Assembly (NCBI GenBank): GCA_910577735.1 | Contig: CAJTOO010000009.1 | Coordinates: 62,001 to 126,000 of the forward strand | Direction: 5' to 3' | Source of the DNA: an uncultured Lachnospiraceae bacterium | GTDB taxonomy: Bacteria; Bacillota; Clostridia; Lachnospirales; Lachnospiraceae | DNA: 64,000 nt | In this document: piece by piece, positions 62,689 through 64,000 of the stretch | How the letters are laid out: each line of letters opens with the position of its first letter | Position numbering within the stretch: the stretch's first letter is position 1 | Made by a program: the position numbers and the translations under genes | The notes under the pieces: model-generated | Told to the model about the DNA's origin: nothing | Databases searched by the model: none | The model's input: the letters and a program-made list of their open reading frames with translations, nothing else

Positions 62689-63633
62689 TTATAAGAACAT
62701 GTTAATTTGTTCTAATACAGCATCGGGGGCTTCCAGTTGAGGAAGATGTTTCGTTTCGGGAATATAAACATCCTCAATGGCAGCGTTATAATACTTATAG
62801 TTTTCAATTGTGGTTTTGATATCTTTTTCTTTCTCACCGCCGATCATCAGAATACTGTTATCAATTTCTTTCAGTTCATGAACGATGTTCATATTCATAT
62901 ATTTGCCGGCATAACTGGCAAAGGTATATTTTGCGTGGTAACCATCAAGGTGTGCAGATTCTAAATAATTGTAAATATATTTTTCTCTGATTTCTTCCGG
63001 ATGATAAAAGTATTCATTCCGGAAGATAGTTTCAAAACTTGTTTTGTTAAAAAGAATATGATATGTAAAAGTTCCGACAACAGGTGTTTCTATAAATAAT
63101 TTGAAAAGACCTGTCTGCCTGGAAGGTATTTGATTTTGCAGATACAGATTCTGTGGATTGATACAAATAATTTTTCTAAAGATTTCAGGATTGTTATGAC
63201 AAGCCATTATAACAAAGGGAACAGATTCACCTGTTACGATAACAGAGGATTTTTTGCCTATCACATTTTTAATAAAATCACTGACCAATTGTTCATATAA
63301 ATTGTTTGTGTAAGTCATAGAAGGTTTCCCTGACAAACCATATCCTAATAAGTCTATGGAGTAGATTTCATGTTCTTCTGTCAGATTGTTGATCAGTCTG
63401 TGAAATTCATAATTGGAACTTCCTGTTGTCAGATCATGAATAAGAAGAAGAGGGCTGCCTTTTCCTTTTTTTTGATATCTGATTTTGCCAAAGCGCCAAT
63501 CATAAAAATAATTTTCTGAATTATGCAGAAGGTTTTTTACTGTACAGAGAGAAGTATGCACTTTATTAATAATATGAATTGCTGCAATTGAAGATCCGGA
63601 TAATAAAGATACTGTAGTAAGTTTTTTATTCAT
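62689..63633 (-). CDS. Alpha/beta hydrolase
   Basis: A 314-residue alpha/beta-hydrolase-fold protein. HDLTTGSSNYEF holds the oxyanion region and Ser137 in TGESVPF is the likely nucleophile (a G-x-S-x-P variant of the usual GxSxG). The terminal PETKHLPQLEAP supplies the catalytic His. The N-terminal 20 residues are hydrophobic and could be a membrane anchor. Substrate unknown. It is convergent with rsmG (2 bp apart) and transcribed from a promoter at 63694-63722. Confidence 0.85.
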   Translation of the reverse strand: MNKKLTTVSLLSGSSIAAIHIINKVHTSLCTVKNLLHNSENYFYDWRFGKIRYQKKGKGSPLLLIHDLTTGSSNYEFHRLINNLTEEHEIYSIDLLGYGLSGKPSMTYTNNLYEQLVSDFIKNVIGKKSSVIVTGESVPFVIMACHNNPEIFRKIICINPQNLYLQNQIPSRQTGLFKLFIETPVVGTFTYHILFNKTSFETIFRNEYFYHPEEIREKYIYNYLESAHLDGYHAKYTFASYAGKYMNMNIVHELKEIDNSILMIGGEKEKDIKTTIENYKYYNAAIEDVYIPETKHLPQLEAPDAVLEQINMFL

Positions 63634-63693
63634 TTTGTCTTCACTGCTCCTTTATCAGGTTAAACTAAGTAATATGAATTTAGGGTTGATTCT

Positions 63694-63722
63694 ATTATAC
63701 TTTAATTCTTAATTTCTTACAA
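63694..63722 (-). promoter_or_regulatory. Promoter of the alpha/beta hydrolase gene
   Basis: On the minus strand, TTGTAA (63717-63722) and TATAAT (63694-63699) with a 17-bp spacer, about 60 bp before the hydrolase start. Confidence 0.55.
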
Positions 63723-63804
63723 ACAATAATAAAAATTCTTTTCTAAAGGGAAATTTTAGTATATTATAAAATTGGGTAAAGTTTAAATAGCAGGTATAGG
63801 AATT

Positions 63805-64000
63805 ATGGATATTGAAAATTTTGGTGTGATAGAAGAATTATATCATGACATTAAAAAGGAACTGGATCGGCAATCATCATCCCTTCAAAAAAAGAAGTTA
63901 CAAATCGAGGAGATAGATATATATCTTGAAAATCTTCTCAGCAAAGATCAAAGTGATTTTCAGGTCTTTCTTCCAAGAAAGGTGGAAGATGTCTATCATG
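63805..64000 (+). CDS. Partial gene, possible DegS-like sensor kinase N-terminus
   Basis: An open frame of 65 codons running off the window, starting MDIENFGVIEELYHDIKKEL with TAGGA just upstream. The visible part is charged and helical, likely coiled coil (QKKKLQIEEIDIYLENLLSK), ending in VFLPRKVEDVYH. Such N-termini occur in DegS-like histidine kinases of Clostridia, but the kinase domain lies beyond the window, so the call is tentative. Confidence 0.5.
   Translation, partial: MDIENFGVIEELYHDIKKELDRQSSSLQKKKLQIEEIDIYLENLLSKDQSDFQVFLPRKVEDVYH

Noticed and set aside
1..64000. tRNA, rRNA, tmRNA, SRP RNA, riboswitches, IS elements and prophage
   Set aside because: None was recognised on either strand by reading; a covariance-model search would be needed to exclude small RNAs fully.

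Overview
The window looks like the replication-origin region of a low-to-moderate GC, Gram-positive anaerobe, most likely a member of the Lachnospiraceae (Clostridium cluster XIVa). The evidence is the gene order rsmG-mnmG-mnmE-jag-yidC-yidD-rnpA-rpmH / oriC / dnaA-dnaN-yaaA-recF-gyrB-gyrA, strong GGAGG ribosome binding sites, several TTG/GTG starts, a short-type flavoprotein-rubredoxin fusion, a TSCPD protein and a FeoB-associated Cys-rich peptide. The origin lies at about 53.3-55.4 kb. Most genes left of it are on the minus strand and most to its right on the plus strand, so transcription runs away from the origin with the forks.

Layout. 0-4 kb: an XRE regulator with a glycine-pentad repeat domain, a methyl-accepting chemotaxis protein and an orphan FeoB-associated peptide. 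3.9-10.7 kb: a minus-strand sugar operon (solute-binding lipoprotein, two permeases, a putative glycosidase of unrecognised family) followed by a LacI regulator with its own promoter. The operon promoter has two identical TTAAACGTTTAA operators. 10.8-12.2 kb: pgi. 12.4-18.6 kb: a second sugar operon (binding lipoprotein, two permeases, GH30 glycosidase), a decayed AraC gene at its 3' end, and a divergent intact AraC gene whose long leader holds a structured repeat element and a 28-bp tandem hairpin array. Neither operon encodes an ABC ATPase, so a shared ATPase elsewhere is expected. 18.6-23.5 kb: an AAA-ATPase/PD-(D/E)XK protein, exported and membrane hypotheticals, murG and a TSCPD protein.

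23.7-32.6 kb is the most unusual metabolic block. It is a minus-strand gene set for a glycan or lipid-linked sugar pathway: class II aldolase, tandem-duplicated nucleotidyltransferase, a polytopic membrane protein fused to a uridine-kinase-like domain, HAD phosphatase, GT2 glycosyltransferase, GDPD-like protein and a GT39-like membrane glycosyltransferase. 32.7-36.2 kb: a lipoprotein, then an MBOAT O-acyltransferase and an SGNH-like partner, separated by the second copy of the structured element. 36.3-46.3 kb: housekeeping and accessory genes (xth, mgtC-like, ogt, a DUF2975/XRE/DUF4173 cluster, MATE transporter, flavin reductase-rubredoxin, Rpn fragment, XRE membrane regulator, metallophosphoesterase). 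46.3-63.6 kb: the origin block, then an alpha/beta hydrolase and the start of a further gene.

The strongest new observation is the two-copy element at 17525-17634 and 35077-35180. In its main hairpin every difference between the copies is either compensatory in a base pair or unpaired, which points to a selected RNA structure. No rRNA, tRNA, CRISPR array, insertion sequence or prophage was recognised. All identifications rest on motif reading and family knowledge; no database search was run.
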